Shown here piece by piece: positions 63,350 through 64,000 of a stretch of 64,000 nucleotides of DNA. How positions within the stretch are numbered: the first letter of the stretch is position 1; the number at the start of each line of letters is the position of its first letter. Location: NCBI RefSeq assembly GCF_039939195.1, contig NZ_JBDUUH010000016.1, forward strand, positions 62,001 through 126,000, given 5' to 3'. Below the pieces are notes generated by a model. The model was not told the DNA's origin. It did no database searches and worked only from the letters and a program-made list of their open reading frames with translations. Both the position numbers and the translations under genes were made by a program. The DNA is from Foliimonas ilicis (GTDB lineage Bacteria; Pseudomonadota; Alphaproteobacteria; Rhizobiales; Rhizobiaceae).

Positions 63350-64000
63350 AAGCCTCATCCACCCAGTTCGACCTTTTCGATGAAGCGCCCGGCTACAGGG
63401 AAGTCCCGCGCCCTTTACCCAGGAGGCGGGGAGGTGCCCCGGCGCCCATCCCTGCCGTCTGGGATGATGAGGCGGCCGCGCAGCGTCTGGAAGAGAGCGG
63501 GCGATACAGGATCCTGCGCAGGCTTGTCCCCCGTCCCGTCGTGCCTCGTGAAGAGAGCGCGTTTCCATGTCTCGCCGTTCTGGTCGATACGGAAACGACG
63601 GGGCTTCAGCACGTCCGCGACGAGGTGATCGAGATCGGTGCGGTCGCCTTCACATATAATAATGGCGGCGAAGTCGGCGATGTGGTCGGAATCTACAGCG
63701 GCCTGCGCCAGCCGGCCGGTCCGATCCCACCAGAGATCACGCGCCTGACAGGCATCACGGATGAGATGGTCGCCGGGCAGGAAATCGACATTGCCGCTCT
63801 CGATGCGCTGGTCGAGCCGGCCGACCTCGTGATCGCGCACAATGCCGCGTTCGATCGGCCATTTTGCGAAAAACTTTCGCCGTCCTTCGTGCCAAAGGCT
63901 TGGGCCTGCTCCGTCTCGGAAATCCGGTGGGCGGATATTGGCTTCGAGGGCAACAAGCTGGGTTATCTCGTCGGACAGTCAGGGCTCTTCCACGAGGGAC
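63346..64000 (+). CDS. DnaQ-like 3'-5' exonuclease (DEDD family), N-terminal part, runs off the window
   Basis: The frame from ATG 63346 is open to the window end (218 codons). After a ~75-residue proline/arginine-rich lead (FDLFDEAPGYREVPRPLP), the exonuclease I motif is LVDTETTGLQ (Asp/Glu metal ligands), then DEVIEIGAVAF, PPEITRLTGITDEMV, and motif II VIAHNAAFDRPF. The third motif would be beyond 64000. Coupled to a resolvase, it is probably a Tn3-element passenger or accessory gene. Confidence 0.88.
   Translation, partial: MKASSTQFDLFDEAPGYREVPRPLPRRRGGAPAPIPAVWDDEAAAQRLEESGRYRILRRLVPRPVVPREESAFPCLAVLVDTETTGLQHVRDEVIEIGAVAFTYNNGGEVGDVVGIYSGLRQPAGPIPPEITRLTGITDEMVAGQEIDIAALDALVEPADLVIAHNAAFDRPFCEKLSPSFVPKAWACSVSEIRWADIGFEGNKLGYLVGQSGLFHEG

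Noticed and set aside
1..64000. CRISPR arrays, rRNA genes, replication origin, canonical defence systems
   Set aside because: No regularly spaced repeats, rRNA segments, repABC-like genes or restriction/Cas genes were seen on reading both strands.

Overview
The window looks like an accessory region from an alphaproteobacterium of the Hyphomicrobiales (Rhizobiales): GC-rich coding DNA, FecI/FecR/TonB iron clusters, a TraR-like LuxR fragment, trb/traG conjugation remnants and many Tn3-, IS1182- and IS91-type insertions. The species cannot be fixed from sequence reading alone. It could be a secondary replicon or a tRNA-flanked chromosomal island.

Layout. 0-2 kb: 3' end of an enolase-superfamily dehydratase translationally coupled to an MmgE/PrpD protein. 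2.6 kb: tRNA-Cys(GCA). 2.9-4.4 kb: membrane HisKA_2-type sensor kinase. 4.48-8.12 kb: a complete-ended Tn3-family transposon with 38-bp terminal repeats, an intact resolvase and a transposase gene broken by two lesions. Its right end cuts a gene after 23 codons; that start resembles acryloyl-CoA reductase. 8.2-16.1 kb (minus strand): catabolic operon of an NDP-forming acyl-CoA synthetase, enoyl-CoA hydratase, SsuBC/TauBC-type ABC ATPase and permease, FlK-like thioesterase, class II aldolase, GhrA-like 2-hydroxyacid dehydrogenase and an adenosine/adenine deaminase. 16.5-20.2 kb (plus strand): a LysR gene with an in-frame stop, the ABC substrate-binding protein and a second LysR regulator. 20.4-24.6 kb (minus strand): frameshifted FMN 2-hydroxyacid oxidase, a second deaminase, and ahcY behind a recognisable S-adenosylhomocysteine riboswitch.

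24.7-34.2 kb is a graveyard of mobile DNA: two different trbI fragments, a traG fragment, a decayed second Tn3-family transposon, a ~73-base scrap of the first Tn3 transposase, an IS3-like scrap, a nucleotidyltransferase-HEPN fusion gene and an intact IS1182-type element.

34.3-52.1 kb holds two tandem iron-siderophore systems of identical gene order: ECF sigma, FecR, TonB receptor with STN domain, periplasmic binding protein, FecCD permease, ATPase, siderophore-interacting reductase. Receptor, binding protein, regulators and reductase have diverged, but a 1,833-bp tract over permease and ATPase is identical in both, which points to gene conversion or a recent repeat exchange. Both systems share a palindrome about 345-350 bp before the sigma gene and a GATTC-N12-CGTCT motif before fecR.

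52.6-64 kb: truncated LuxR-type regulator; LysR regulator facing a cassette of two SDR oxidoreductases, an F420-reductase-like protein, an NTF2-like protein and a methyltransferase; a glycoamylase-like (GH144-type) protein; a degraded IS91-type integrase/transposase pair; and the start of another Tn3-like module (res site, resolvase, DnaQ-like exonuclease running off the end).
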